DNA of 64,000 nt from DATCLS01 sp036563805 (GTDB lineage Bacteria > Actinomycetota > Acidimicrobiia > Acidimicrobiales > VFJN01): contig DATCLS010000062.1 of assembly GCA_036563805.1 (NCBI GenBank), positions 62,001 through 126,000 on the forward strand, in the 5' to 3' direction. The translations under genes and the position numbers were made by a program. How positions within the stretch are numbered: the first letter of the stretch is position 1; the number at the start of each line of letters is the position of its first letter. The notes below the pieces were generated by a model that saw only the letters and a list, made by a program, of their open reading frames with translations, was not told the origin of the DNA and made no database searches. Below are positions 20,185-28,915 of the stretch, in pieces.

Positions 20185-22320
20185 ATGTCCGAGAACCCTG
20201 ACGACACAGCGGCGGGCACGGAACCCACCGAGCCCGAGGGGGCTACCGACCCCGCCGGCGGCACTGCGTCCGACACCACCTCCGACACCCCGGCCTCCAC
20301 GGCCACCACGGCGGACCCCACCCCCGATCCCGCCGGGGACGACTCCCCCTCCGGCCTCTGGACCCGCCGGCGAGCGCTGGGGGTGATCGGGGCGGGCGGC
20401 GTCGCCGGCGTCAGCTACCTGCTCCTGCGGAACGTGTTCGGCGACGAGGGCGCACGCGTCAGCCAGCGGGGCGGCGCCTCGGCCAGCCGCGAGGTCCGCA
20501 CGGCCGAGGCCGGCGACACGACGACCACCACCGACGGCGAGACCGTCGGCGACCTGGCCCGGTGGAGCGACCCGGCCACCTGGGGCGGGCGGGTGCCCGG
20601 TCCCGGCGACGTGGCCGTGGTCCGCCGCCCGGTGCTGCTGGACACCGACGCCGAGACCGACGGCGTGCGCATCACGCCCGACGGCGAGCTGGTGTTCGAC
20701 CCCGAGGCCAGCCGCACGCTGCGGACCACCGCCAACATCACCGTCGACGGGGCCCTGCGCATGCGGCCGGCCAACGGCGACGTCGTCCACCGCATCACGT
20801 TCCCGGACATCGACGAGAGCGCCATCACCGGCGGCCACACCCACGTCCCGCTGGCCACCGACGTCGGCATCTGGACGATGGGGGCCGGCGTGCTCGACGT
20901 CGCCGGCACGGCCAAGACGGCCTGGACCCGGGCGACCGGCGCGCTGCGGGCGGGCGCGCAGCGGATCGAGGTCGAGGACGCCACCGGCTGGCGGCCGGGC
21001 GACGAGATCGTGGTCACGCCGACCGAGCCCGCCACCGTCGACGGTTACACCGACCACTTCGACCGGGTCCGCATCGCCGCGGTCGACGGCCGCACCGTCC
21101 GGCTGGAGCGGCCGCTGGAGCACCCCCACCCGGCGGTCACCGTGCGCGAGGGCGTGACCTGGACGGCCGAGGTGCTCAACCTCACCCGCAACACGGTCAT
21201 CGAGGGCACGCCCGACGGGCGGACCCACCTGATGATCCTGTCGTCACGGCCCCAGCAGCTGTCGTACCTCGAGCTGCCTCACTTCGGGCCCCAGACCGCC
21301 AACCCCGACGGCGACGCGCCGATGGGCGTCCTCGGCCGCTACGGCGTGCACTTCCACATGGTGGGCGACGCCTCGCGGGGCTCGGTCGTCGAGGGCGTCG
21401 TGGCCCGCGACGGCGGGAACCACGCCTTCGTGGCCCACCTGTCGAACGGCGTGACGTTCCGCGACTGCATCGCCCACGACACGGCCGAGGACCCGTACTG
21501 GTGGGACTTCGCCCCCGAGGACGCGCCCGACACGGTCCCGTCGCACGACATCGTGTACGAGCGGTGCATCGCCCATCGGGTCCGCCACGGAAGCGACCGC
21601 TACGGGCTGACCGGGTTCATGCTGGGCTCGGGGCGGGGCAACGTGGCCCGGGGCTGCGTGGCCGTGGCGGTCATGGGCGACACCGAGTCGGCGTCGGGCT
21701 TCGAGTGGACCTCGGCGTCGCACGACCCCCGCCACACGTGGGTCTTCGAGGACAACCTCTCGCACAACATCGCCAACAGCGGCCTGTACTACTGGCAGAG
21801 CGAGATCCCGAAGTCGTACGTCGACCGGTTCACGAGCTACCACAACGGCCACGGCATGTTCGCCGGGTCGTACTCGAACATGGTCTCGTACCGTGACTGC
21901 ACGATCTACGCCTGCCGGGAGTCGGGCCTGACCATCAACGCCGTGCCCGACGCCCCCCAGCGCGAGGGCGAGACGATCACGTTCGAGCGGATGTACGTCG
22001 ACCAGGCCGGCATCACCGACTACGCGGTCGACATCACCGAGCACGTCGTCGACAGCGAGCTGGAGACGGCCCTCACCGAGTGCACGTTCAAGGGCGGCCG
22101 CGAGGCCCAGGTGGCCATCCCCCAGGGCGGGGAGTTCAGCCAGCTCTACCGCTTCGACGACTGCTCGTTCGAGGGCAACGCCTTCTGGCTGGCCGACGAC
22201 GTGCCGGCCAGCACAACCCTGCGGGTGAACGACGCCCAGCACGGGTCGGTCGTCCTGCGCCGGGCCGACCAGGACGGCGAGCTCAACCGCGACTGGAACG
22301 CCGCGGTCAGCCCCGCGTAG
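20185..22320 (+). CDS. Exported G8-domain / right-handed beta-helix protein
   Basis: A 711-residue surface or secreted protein. The first ~50 residues are Thr/Asp/Pro-rich; then TRRRALGVIGAGG followed by a hydrophobic stretch looks like a twin-arginine-type signal or N-terminal anchor (about 55-80). The G8 domain starts near residue 127 with WSDPATWGGRVPGPGD. The rest is a parallel beta-helix with repeated short strands, including HFHMVGD, the GGNHAFVAHLSNGVTFRDC segment and DTAEDPYWWDF. This arrangement recalls animal CEMIP/TMEM2-type proteins that bind hyaluronan. It probably binds or cleaves the locus polysaccharide, an inference from context. Confidence 0.8.
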   Translation: MSENPDDTAAGTEPTEPEGATDPAGGTASDTTSDTPASTATTADPTPDPAGDDSPSGLWTRRRALGVIGAGGVAGVSYLLLRNVFGDEGARVSQRGGASASREVRTAEAGDTTTTTDGETVGDLARWSDPATWGGRVPGPGDVAVVRRPVLLDTDAETDGVRITPDGELVFDPEASRTLRTTANITVDGALRMRPANGDVVHRITFPDIDESAITGGHTHVPLATDVGIWTMGAGVLDVAGTAKTAWTRATGALRAGAQRIEVEDATGWRPGDEIVVTPTEPATVDGYTDHFDRVRIAAVDGRTVRLERPLEHPHPAVTVREGVTWTAEVLNLTRNTVIEGTPDGRTHLMILSSRPQQLSYLELPHFGPQTANPDGDAPMGVLGRYGVHFHMVGDASRGSVVEGVVARDGGNHAFVAHLSNGVTFRDCIAHDTAEDPYWWDFAPEDAPDTVPSHDIVYERCIAHRVRHGSDRYGLTGFMLGSGRGNVARGCVAVAVMGDTESASGFEWTSASHDPRHTWVFEDNLSHNIANSGLYYWQSEIPKSYVDRFTSYHNGHGMFAGSYSNMVSYRDCTIYACRESGLTINAVPDAPQREGETITFERMYVDQAGITDYAVDITEHVVDSELETALTECTFKGGREAQVAIPQGGEFSQLYRFDDCSFEGNAFWLADDVPASTTLRVNDAQHGSVVLRRADQDGELNRDWNAAVSPA

Positions 22321-22329
22321 CCGGCGTCG

Positions 22330-23484
22330 TCAACCCGGCGTAGCCGGCACCGACGACGACGCCGGGGCCGAGGCCGACGGCGAGCCCCGCCCCGCCCCGG
22401 CCGCCGCCAGCCGGTCGGCGAGCTGCCCCATGGTCACGGTGTCGAGCCGCCCGGCGTCGCGCAGGCCGGCCGCCGCCGCGCAGATGCGGTCGAGCGCGGC
22501 GATCGCCCGGTCGGGGGCGGCCGTGAGGTTGTAGGGGTGGAACCACAGGTGGAACAGGCTGCGGTGCCGGGCCGCCTGCCGGAGCCGGGCCACCGGTCGC
22601 CGCACCCACGCCGCCACCGGGAGCCGGGGCCGCTGGGTGGCGGGGGCGAACAGGTAGGTCTGGGGCAGGTTCCACACGCCCGCCGGGTGGCGAGCCGGGC
22701 GCGCCGCCGAGCCGGCCAGCGGGCGGATCCGATCGACGGCCCGCAGCGCGGCCCGGGCCCACGGCGGGCGCCCGGCGAACGCCGGGCGGGGCCGGCCACC
22801 CCGGTAGGCCACGTACCCGTGGGCCGGGAGCCGCTCGACGTGGCCGATCGAGTTGCGGGGGAACACGAACGACCGCAGCTCGACGCCCAGCGCGCGGGCG
22901 GCGGCGGCGCTGGCCGCCAGCTCGGAGTCGAGCACCTCGGGCCCGCACCCGTCGTCGCCGGCCATGAGGTGGGAGAACCCGTGGCAGGCCAGCTCCTGCT
23001 CGACCGGGCAAGCCCGGATGCGCTCGACGAGGTCGCGGCCGTAGAACGCCGGCGCGGCGTCGAGCGTGGCGCAGGGGTCGATGGCGAACCAGTCGCGGTC
23101 GCCCAGCCAACCGTAGGCGGGACGGGCCAGGTCGGGGTGGGGCCGCCCGTCCGGGCCGGCCTCGCAGCGGTCGAGGAACAGGTGCCCGACGAGCGCCCAG
23201 GTGGCCGCGATCCGGTGCCGCTCGAACACCGCCAGCGCCGCGTCGACCAGCCGGCGCTCGTCGTCGTAGTCGCCCCGGCGGGCCGCCGCCCGGGCCTCGT
23301 CCGGCCGGTGGGCCAGGCCCCAAGCCATCTCGGTGTCGATCGAGACGACGAACGCTCCCCGCTCCAGCGCCACCTCGACCGGGCCGTCGGCCCGGCCGCC
23401 GGTCGCACCGGCAGCACCGCCCGAGCCCGCCGCGCCGCCCGTCCCGCCTGCGCCCGTGTCCGTCACGCCCGCCTCCTCGCTCAC
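22330..23484 (-). CDS. Polysaccharide deacetylase-like protein
   Basis: CE4-fold enzyme of the variant group with FVVSIDTEMAWG as motif 1 (Asp-Thr-Glu in place of Thr-Phe-Asp-Asp) and ELACHGFSHLM as motif 2 (two His three residues apart). The later segment SFVFPRNSIGHVERL matches motif 3. GTG at 23484 overlaps the upstream glycosyltransferase stop (GTGA). The first ~35 residues are a Gly/Ala/Thr-rich low-complexity tail. The gene ends nine bases from the convergent beta-helix gene, leaving no room for a separate terminator. Its job is probably polysaccharide modification. Confidence 0.82.
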   Translation of the reverse strand: MSEEAGVTDTGAGGTGGAAGSGGAAGATGGRADGPVEVALERGAFVVSIDTEMAWGLAHRPDEARAAARRGDYDDERRLVDAALAVFERHRIAATWALVGHLFLDRCEAGPDGRPHPDLARPAYGWLGDRDWFAIDPCATLDAAPAFYGRDLVERIRACPVEQELACHGFSHLMAGDDGCGPEVLDSELAASAAAARALGVELRSFVFPRNSIGHVERLPAHGYVAYRGGRPRPAFAGRPPWARAALRAVDRIRPLAGSAARPARHPAGVWNLPQTYLFAPATQRPRLPVAAWVRRPVARLRQAARHRSLFHLWFHPYNLTAAPDRAIAALDRICAAAAGLRDAGRLDTVTMGQLADRLAAAGAGRGSPSASAPASSSVPATPG

Positions 23485-24629
23485 CGCCGGCCCGCCCGCC
23501 GCTCCAGCAGGTCGCCGAGCTGGTCGGCCACCGCGTCGAGTGCGTAGCGCTCGGCCCACGTCGCCGCGGCGCGGGCCCGCTCGCCGCGGTCGGGCGCCTG
23601 GGCGGCGGCGACGATGGCCTTGCCCAGCGCCTCGACCGAGCCGGTGGGCGCCAGCCAGGCGTGCTCGCCGCCGTTGGTCAGCTCGGCCACGGGCGGGATG
23701 TCGAACGCCGCCACCGGCGTGCCGAGCCGCATCGCCTCGACCACCGCGCCCGGCGAGCCCTCGGACAGCGAGCTGAACGCGAACACGTCGGCCGCCGCCA
23801 CCAGCGAGCGGGCGTCGGGCCGGTGGCCGAGCAGCCGGACGGCGGCGCCCAGTCCGTGGCGCTCGACGGCGGCCCGCACCGCCGCCTCGTTGGCCCCGGG
23901 CGCGCCGGCCACCAGCAGGTGGGCGTCTGGCAGCTCGGACCGGGCGGCGGCGAACGCCTCCACGAGCAGGTGCTGGGCCTTCTCGGGGACGAGCCGGGCC
24001 ACGTTGACGACCAGCGGGGCGCCCGCGGGCACGCCGAGGCCGGCCCGGTCGGCGGGGCGGACGTCGCCGACGTCCACTCCCCGGGGCACGACCGAGGCCC
24101 GGTTCTCGGGCAGGCCCAGCGACGCGCAGTTGGTCCGGAGCGCCTCGACACCCACGGCCCGGTAGTGGACGTCGCCGGAGCGGGCGACGCGGGCGGCGAT
24201 GGCGTGCATGACCCGGGCCCGCCAGCTGGCCTGGCCCGGCAGCAGGCGCCGGACCTGGGCCAGGTCGCCGGTGCGGTTGAACGTCGACACGACCGGCACG
24301 CCGAGGCCCCGGGCCGCCAGCTGCCCGACGAGGTTGCCGGTGACGAGGCTGGTGTGGACGACGTCGGGCCGCCAGGGCCGCAGGATCGCCCGCACCCGGC
24401 GGGCCGCCAGCGGCCAGGTGCGCGCCGCCCGGGCGGCCCGGAAGCCGAGCGGCACCACCTCGATGCCGGCGTCGGCCAGGCGCTCGTCGAGCTGGTCCTG
24501 CTCGAACAGCCGGACCACGATCTGGTCGAACCGCCCGGCCAGGGCGACGGCCTCGTCGACCAGGCGGTTCTCGGCCCCGCCCGACCCGGCCAGCGAGTCG
24601 ATGACGTGGGCGACCCGCAGGCGGGTCAC
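23481..24629 (-). CDS. Glycosyltransferase family 4
   Basis: GT-B enzyme. The N-terminal domain shows VAHVIDSLAGSGGAENRL, with the glycine-rich acceptor loop, and VHTSLVTGNLVGQL. The donor domain has VNVARLVPEKAQHLL, GHRPDARSLVAAADVFAFSS and SEGSPGAVVEAMRLGTPV with the catalytic Glu pair. I start at GTG 24629 because GAGGGGC lies just upstream and the family domain begins three residues later; the frame extends to 24707 without an RBS. Part of a leftward run from Wzm to the deacetylase. Confidence 0.9.
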   Translation of the reverse strand: MTRLRVAHVIDSLAGSGGAENRLVDEAVALAGRFDQIVVRLFEQDQLDERLADAGIEVVPLGFRAARAARTWPLAARRVRAILRPWRPDVVHTSLVTGNLVGQLAARGLGVPVVSTFNRTGDLAQVRRLLPGQASWRARVMHAIAARVARSGDVHYRAVGVEALRTNCASLGLPENRASVVPRGVDVGDVRPADRAGLGVPAGAPLVVNVARLVPEKAQHLLVEAFAAARSELPDAHLLVAGAPGANEAAVRAAVERHGLGAAVRLLGHRPDARSLVAAADVFAFSSLSEGSPGAVVEAMRLGTPVAAFDIPPVAELTNGGEHAWLAPTGSVEALGKAIVAAAQAPDRGERARAAATWAERYALDAVADQLGDLLERRAGRR

Positions 24630-24654
24630 GACCCGCCCCTCGCGCTCCGGACGG

Positions 24655-25557
24655 TCACGGCCCACCCCACGACGCGTCCCGCACGACCCCGCCCGCGCGA
24701 TCACCATCCCGCCCGAGCGCCAACTGGCGGGCGAACCAGGCCACGGTCGCCTCGACCAGGCTGGGACCCCCGGGCGGGCCGGCCGGCGCCACGGTCTCGA
24801 CGTCGAAGGACCGCGACCGCCAGAGGGCGATGTCCTCGGCCAGGCCCCCGGGCTCGACCCCGGCGGGCAGGCCGCCGCCGGGCAGGCCCCCGGGCCCGCC
24901 CGCGGTCACGACGCCGCCCGGCCCGGCCACGTCCCCGGGACCCCAGGCCACGCCCCCGGGGCCCACGGGCACGTCGATCCCCGGCCAGGCCACGCCCCCG
25001 GGAGCCCCGGGGCCCCCAGCTCCCCCGACTCCGGGCCCGCCCAGGCCGGCGGCGGCCACGAGCAGCGGCCGGGGCTCGAGGCCGAGCAGGTCGGACAGGC
25101 GGTGGTCGGGCGCGGCCGGCTCGAACGGCCGCCACAGCGCCACCGGCGCCCCGGGCAGATCGCGGGCGACGAGGGCGGCCACGGTCGCCCCGGCGGCGGC
25201 GCCGAGGAGGCCGACCTGGTCGAGACCGCACTGCTGGCGGAGGTGGGCGAGGGCGGCGCGGGCGTCCTCGACCATCGTGTCGAGCGACACGGCGGCCGGG
25301 TCGCCGTCGCTGTGGCCCGTGCCCCGGTAGTGGAACCGCTGGGCGACGATGCCGGCCCGGGCCAGGTTGCGGCCCAGCCGGGCGTCGGGCAGGTAGACGG
25401 TCGTGGCGCCGTACGGCAGCGGCGAGCAGACCACGACCCCGGCCCGCGGCGGCCCGCCGGGCATGTGGCGGCACCCGAACACGAGGTCGGGCCCGCCGAA
25501 GAACTCGACCTCCTCGTACGCGGTGCCGGCGGTGGCCCCGTGTCGGAGGAGCTCCAT
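24655..25557 (-). CDS. Alpha/beta-hydrolase-fold protein with degenerate nucleophile and collagen-like insert
   Basis: The fold signature is clear: VVVCSPLPYGATTVYLPDAR, then QRFHYRGTGHSDGD and MVEDARAALAHL. At the nucleophile elbow, GAAAG (residues 119-123) has Ala121 where active enzymes have Ser, so catalysis by the usual triad is unlikely. Residues ~171-239 are Gly/Pro/Val-rich low complexity resembling collagen. Related hydrolases occur in exosortase-type exopolysaccharide loci, some also with altered elbows. ATG at 25557 shares its A with the Wzt stop (TGATG), so it is coupled to the exporter. 300 aa. Confidence 0.75.
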   Translation of the reverse strand: MELLRHGATAGTAYEEVEFFGGPDLVFGCRHMPGGPPRAGVVVCSPLPYGATTVYLPDARLGRNLARAGIVAQRFHYRGTGHSDGDPAAVSLDTMVEDARAALAHLRQQCGLDQVGLLGAAAGATVAALVARDLPGAPVALWRPFEPAAPDHRLSDLLGLEPRPLLVAAAGLGGPGVGGAGGPGAPGGVAWPGIDVPVGPGGVAWGPGDVAGPGGVVTAGGPGGLPGGGLPAGVEPGGLAEDIALWRSRSFDVETVAPAGPPGGPSLVEATVAWFARQLALGRDGDRAGGVVRDASWGGP

Positions 25558-26729
25558 CAGAGCTCCTCCACCTGCCACTTGGCCCCCACGTGGACCGGCG
25601 AGAGGCGGATGATGCCGGGCGGGCCGACGTCGAGGTCGGGCCCGATCACGTCGAAGTGGGCGGCCGGGTGCCAGCGCAGCAGCTCGCCGCCCCGCTCGAA
25701 CACGCCCGCCCACAGGAAGAACCGGCCCCGGGGCAGCGGCAGCGCGTCGATGTCGCACCGCACCTCGACCTCGCCCTGGCCCACGTCGATGTGGTGGTCG
25801 AGCAGGAAGATGGGCGCCGCGGGGCCCTCGCTCACGCCGATCGAGACCCGGCCGGGGGTGGACGTCCCCTTACGGAGCACGAGCCGGATCGACGCTGGCT
25901 CCTGCGTGCGGGGCGTGCCGTCCGGCCCCTCGATGACGGCTTTGACCAGCTGGATCGGGCCGGTCGTCGGCGACATCTCCTCGACCTGCTCGAGCGCCTG
26001 CCGGTAGGAGGTGAGCACCTGGCGGACCGGCCCGTCCTCGCGCAGCACCCCGTTGTGGAGCCACGCCGCCCGTTCACAGATGCCTTCGACGGTGGCCAAG
26101 TCGTGCGACACGAACACGAGCGTCGTGCCCTGGTGGAGCACGTCGCGCATGCGGTCGATGCACCGCTGCTGGAACGTGGCGTCGCCCACGGCCAGCACCT
26201 CGTCGACCAGCAGCACCGCCGGCTCCAGGAACGCGGCGACCGCGAACCCGAGCCGCATCTGCATGCCGCTCGAGTAGAACTTGACCTGGCGGTCGACGGC
26301 GGTCTCGACCTGGGCGAACTCGACGATCTGGTCGAAGCGCTCGGACACCTGGCGGCGCGACAGGCCGAGCAGCGTGCCGTAGAGGTGGATGTTCTCGCGG
26401 CCCGACAGCTCGGGGTGGATGCCCGCCCGCACCTCGATCAGGGCGCCGACGCGGCCGGCCACCTCGACGCGGCCGGCGTACGGGTACATGACCTTGGTGA
26501 GGATCTTGAGCAGCGTCGACTTGCCCGAGCCGTTGATGCCGACCAGACCCACCGACTCGCCCGGCTGGATGTCGAGGCCGACGTCGCGCAGGACCCACCG
26601 CCACTGCCGGCGCCGGCCGGTGGCGAAGCGCTTGATCTGCTTGAGCTGGGCGCGGAGCTGCAGCGGCAAGGGGTCGGCCCGGAACCGCTTCCAGACGTGC
26701 TCGGCCCGGATCGTCCCCTCAGGCAACAT
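25557..26729 (-). CDS. Polysaccharide ABC exporter ATPase, Wzt type
   Basis: Drives export of a lipid-linked polysaccharide across the inner membrane with the Wzm permease. Walker A GINGSGKST, signature YSSGMQMRL, Walker B VLLVDEVLAVGD and the switch histidine in FVSHDLATVEGIC are all present. Residues from about 250 to 390 form an extra beta-rich C-terminal domain (Wzt_C-like), which in O-antigen exporters binds the modified end of the glycan. ATG at 26729 overlaps the Wzm gene by 11 bases. Confidence 0.92.
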   Translation of the reverse strand: MLPEGTIRAEHVWKRFRADPLPLQLRAQLKQIKRFATGRRRQWRWVLRDVGLDIQPGESVGLVGINGSGKSTLLKILTKVMYPYAGRVEVAGRVGALIEVRAGIHPELSGRENIHLYGTLLGLSRRQVSERFDQIVEFAQVETAVDRQVKFYSSGMQMRLGFAVAAFLEPAVLLVDEVLAVGDATFQQRCIDRMRDVLHQGTTLVFVSHDLATVEGICERAAWLHNGVLREDGPVRQVLTSYRQALEQVEEMSPTTGPIQLVKAVIEGPDGTPRTQEPASIRLVLRKGTSTPGRVSIGVSEGPAAPIFLLDHHIDVGQGEVEVRCDIDALPLPRGRFFLWAGVFERGGELLRWHPAAHFDVIGPDLDVGPPGIIRLSPVHVGAKWQVEEL

Positions 26730-27573
26730 CGGCGAACCCCGTCTCCAGCCGCTTGAACAGCAGGAAGCCGCCGACCAGCCACAGCGCCGCCGACACCGCG
26801 GCGAGCGCCAGCAGCCCGCCCGGCGGGGCCTCGCCGAACAGGATCGTCTGGCGGTAGCTGTCGATGACCGGGACCAGCGGGTTCAGCGCCGAGTAGATCG
26901 GCTGCCACCCCTTGGGGATGACGTCGAGGCCATAAGCCACCGGCGTGGCGAACAGCGCCAGCTGCAGCGCCATCGGCGTGACCTGCCGCAGGTCGCGGAA
27001 GTACACGACGATGGCGGAGAGCACGAGCGTCGCCCCGATCGTGAACGCCAGCTGGATGGCCAGGAGCGCGGGGACCCAGACGATGCCGCCCTCGGGCATG
27101 AACGTGTAGCCGATGAACAGCAGGCCCAGCACCCCGGTGGCGATCAGCGTGTCGAAGGCCGCCGTCGCCACGGTCGACAGCGGGAACACCTCGCGGGGGC
27201 AGTACACCTTGTTCACCAGGCTGAGGTTCATGGTGATGCTGGTGGCGCCCTTCGACACCGAGTCGTTGAAGAACGTCCACGGCAGCAGCGCCACGTAGGT
27301 GTAGAGGGCGTACGGCACGCCCTGGGTGTCGACGTCGGCGGCCCGCTGGAAGAACAGCGAGAACACGACCATCAGCAGGATGGGCGTGAGGATCGACCAG
27401 GCGAATCCCAACTTGGTCTGCTTGTAGCGGGCCCGGAACTCGCGCTCGGCCAGCACCAGGACCAGCTCGCGCGACTCCCAGAGCTCGCGCAGCATGGCCC
27501 AGGGGCGCACCAGGCGCCGGTAGATCAGCTCGGGGGGCGGACCACCCTCGATCGTCGCTGAGGACACGCTCAC
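26719..27573 (-). CDS. Polysaccharide ABC exporter permease, Wzm/ABC-2 type
   Basis: ABC-2-type permease. A cytoplasmic N-terminal helix (LRELWESRELVLVLAEREFRAR is split over about residues 27-48) precedes KQTKLGFAWSILTPILLM, the hallmark of this family. About six membrane helices follow, with YFRDLRQVTPMALQ before the last pair. GTG at 27573 is chosen; GTG at 27579 is equally possible, and the frame stays open to 27738. It is divergent from the 27705 glycosyltransferase, with about 130 bases between starts. Confidence 0.9.
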   Translation of the reverse strand: MSVSSATIEGGPPPELIYRRLVRPWAMLRELWESRELVLVLAEREFRARYKQTKLGFAWSILTPILLMVVFSLFFQRAADVDTQGVPYALYTYVALLPWTFFNDSVSKGATSITMNLSLVNKVYCPREVFPLSTVATAAFDTLIATGVLGLLFIGYTFMPEGGIVWVPALLAIQLAFTIGATLVLSAIVVYFRDLRQVTPMALQLALFATPVAYGLDVIPKGWQPIYSALNPLVPVIDSYRQTILFGEAPPGGLLALAAVSAALWLVGGFLLFKRLETGFADVA

Positions 27574-27692
27574 GCGCACCCAACCGGTGTCGGACGCCTT
27601 GTGGTCATCTGATCGTGCCCCGCCCTGGGTACGTGTTGCCCGTCGTGCCATGCGGGCGGATACGAGCACCGCCGGTCCGCCCGAGAGTGCGA

Positions 27693-27698
27693 TATTAA
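27693..27698 (+). promoter_or_regulatory. -10 box implying a leaderless glycosyltransferase mRNA
   Basis: TATTAA ends six bases before the GTG at 27705, so transcription would begin at or next to the start codon. No purine-rich ribosome-binding site precedes this GTG. No good -35 hexamer is visible at 16-18 bases. Confidence 0.45.
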
Positions 27699-27704
27699 CC
27701 GCAC

Positions 27705-28829
27705 GTGACTGTGACGGGCCATGCGGGCGGAAACCCACCCAGCGTGTTGCATGTGGTTCGCTCCACCCAACGGCGGGGGGCGGAGGTTTTCGCCGTCGAC
27801 CTGGCCGCCGCGCTGGAGGCCGAGGGCGTGGCGGGCCGGGTGGTGGCGCTCACGCCCGCGGCCGGCGCCGGGCCCCGGCTCGACGTCCCGGCCCTGGGGG
27901 CGCGGCCGATGGGTCCGGGCACGCTGCGGGCGCTGCGCCGGGCGGCGACCGGCGCCGGCGTCGTCGTGGCCCACGGCTCGCGGACCCTGGACGCCTGCGC
28001 GGTGGCGCTGGCCGGCTCGGGCCGCCCGTTCGTCTACCGCAGCATCGGCGACCCGGCCGCCTGGTCGGCGCACGGCGTCCGCCGGTGGCGCACCGCCCTG
28101 CTGCTGCGCCGGGCCGCCCGGGTGACCGCCCTGTGGCCCGGGGCGGCCGACACGCTGCGGACCGTGCACGGCGTGCCGGCGGCCAAGCTCGCCGTCATCC
28201 CCAACGGCGTGGCCGTCGCCACCCACCCCGAGCCCGGGCCCGACGACCGGGTGGCGGCCCGGTCCCACCTGGGTCTGCCGGCCGAGGCCCCGGTGGCCGT
28301 GTGCATCGGCGCCCTGAGCCCCGAGAAGCGGGTGGATGCCGCGATCGACGCCGTCGCCCGGCTCCCCGGCGTCCACCTGCTGGTCGTGGGCGGCGGGCCG
28401 GAGCGGGCCGCGCTCGAGGCCCGAGCCGCGGCCGGGCCGGCCGCCGGCCGGGTCCACTTCGCCGGCGTCCTGCCCGCCGTCGGCGACGCGCTCGCCGCGG
28501 CCGACGTGGCGGTGCTGGCCAGCCGGACCGAGGGCATGCCCGGCGTCCTCATCGAGGCCGGCCTCGCGGCCCGGCCCTGCGTGGCCACCGCGGTCGGCGG
28601 CGTCGCGGCGGTCGTCGAGGACGGGGTCACCGGCGTGCTCGTCCCGCCGGACGGCGGGAGCACGGGCGGCCTGGCCCCCGCCCTGGCCGAGGCGCTGGCC
28701 GGCCTGCTCGACGCCGGCCCGGACCGCCGCGCCGCCCTGGGGGCGGCCGCCCGCCGCCGGTGCGTCGAGCGCTTCGCCCTGGACACGGTCGCCGGCGCCT
28801 GGGCGGCGCTGCTCCGGTCGGTCGCCTGA
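27705..28829 (+). CDS. Glycosyltransferase family 4
   Basis: GT-B enzyme of 374 aa. The N-terminal domain contains VLHVVRSTQRRGAEVFAVDL and VVVAHGSRTLDA; the donor domain contains CIGALSPEKRVDAAI, VHFAGVLPAVGDAL and ASRTEGMPGVLIEAGLAA with the Glu pair. GTG at 27705 is used; a second GTG lies two codons later. It opens the rightward half of the exopolysaccharide locus and is divergent from the exporter. The sugar is unknown. Confidence 0.88.
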   Translation: MTVTGHAGGNPPSVLHVVRSTQRRGAEVFAVDLAAALEAEGVAGRVVALTPAAGAGPRLDVPALGARPMGPGTLRALRRAATGAGVVVAHGSRTLDACAVALAGSGRPFVYRSIGDPAAWSAHGVRRWRTALLLRRAARVTALWPGAADTLRTVHGVPAAKLAVIPNGVAVATHPEPGPDDRVAARSHLGLPAEAPVAVCIGALSPEKRVDAAIDAVARLPGVHLLVVGGGPERAALEARAAAGPAAGRVHFAGVLPAVGDALAAADVAVLASRTEGMPGVLIEAGLAARPCVATAVGGVAAVVEDGVTGVLVPPDGGSTGGLAPALAEALAGLLDAGPDRRAALGAAARRRCVERFALDTVAGAWAALLRSVA

Positions 28830-28850
28830 GCGCGCCGGACGCGGGGGACA

Positions 28851-28879
28851 TCGACACGGTGCGTGGCTCGACGTAGCCT
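28851..28879 (+). promoter_or_regulatory. Candidate promoter for the 28916 glycosyltransferase
   Basis: TCGACA (28851-28856) and TAGCCT (28874-28879) are 17 bases apart. Transcription from about 28886 would give a 30-base leader with GGAAGTAGGA before the GTG at 28916. Confidence 0.45.
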
Positions 28880-28915
28880 GGCGCGGTTCGTGCGGTCATC
28901 GGGCGGAAGTAGGAC

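Noticed and set aside
23661..26756. 1031-codon plus-strand frame
   Set aside because: Antisense shadow over a GT4, hydrolase and Wzt, with Arg/Gly/Pro-rich composition and no motif; long spurious frames are expected at this GC content.
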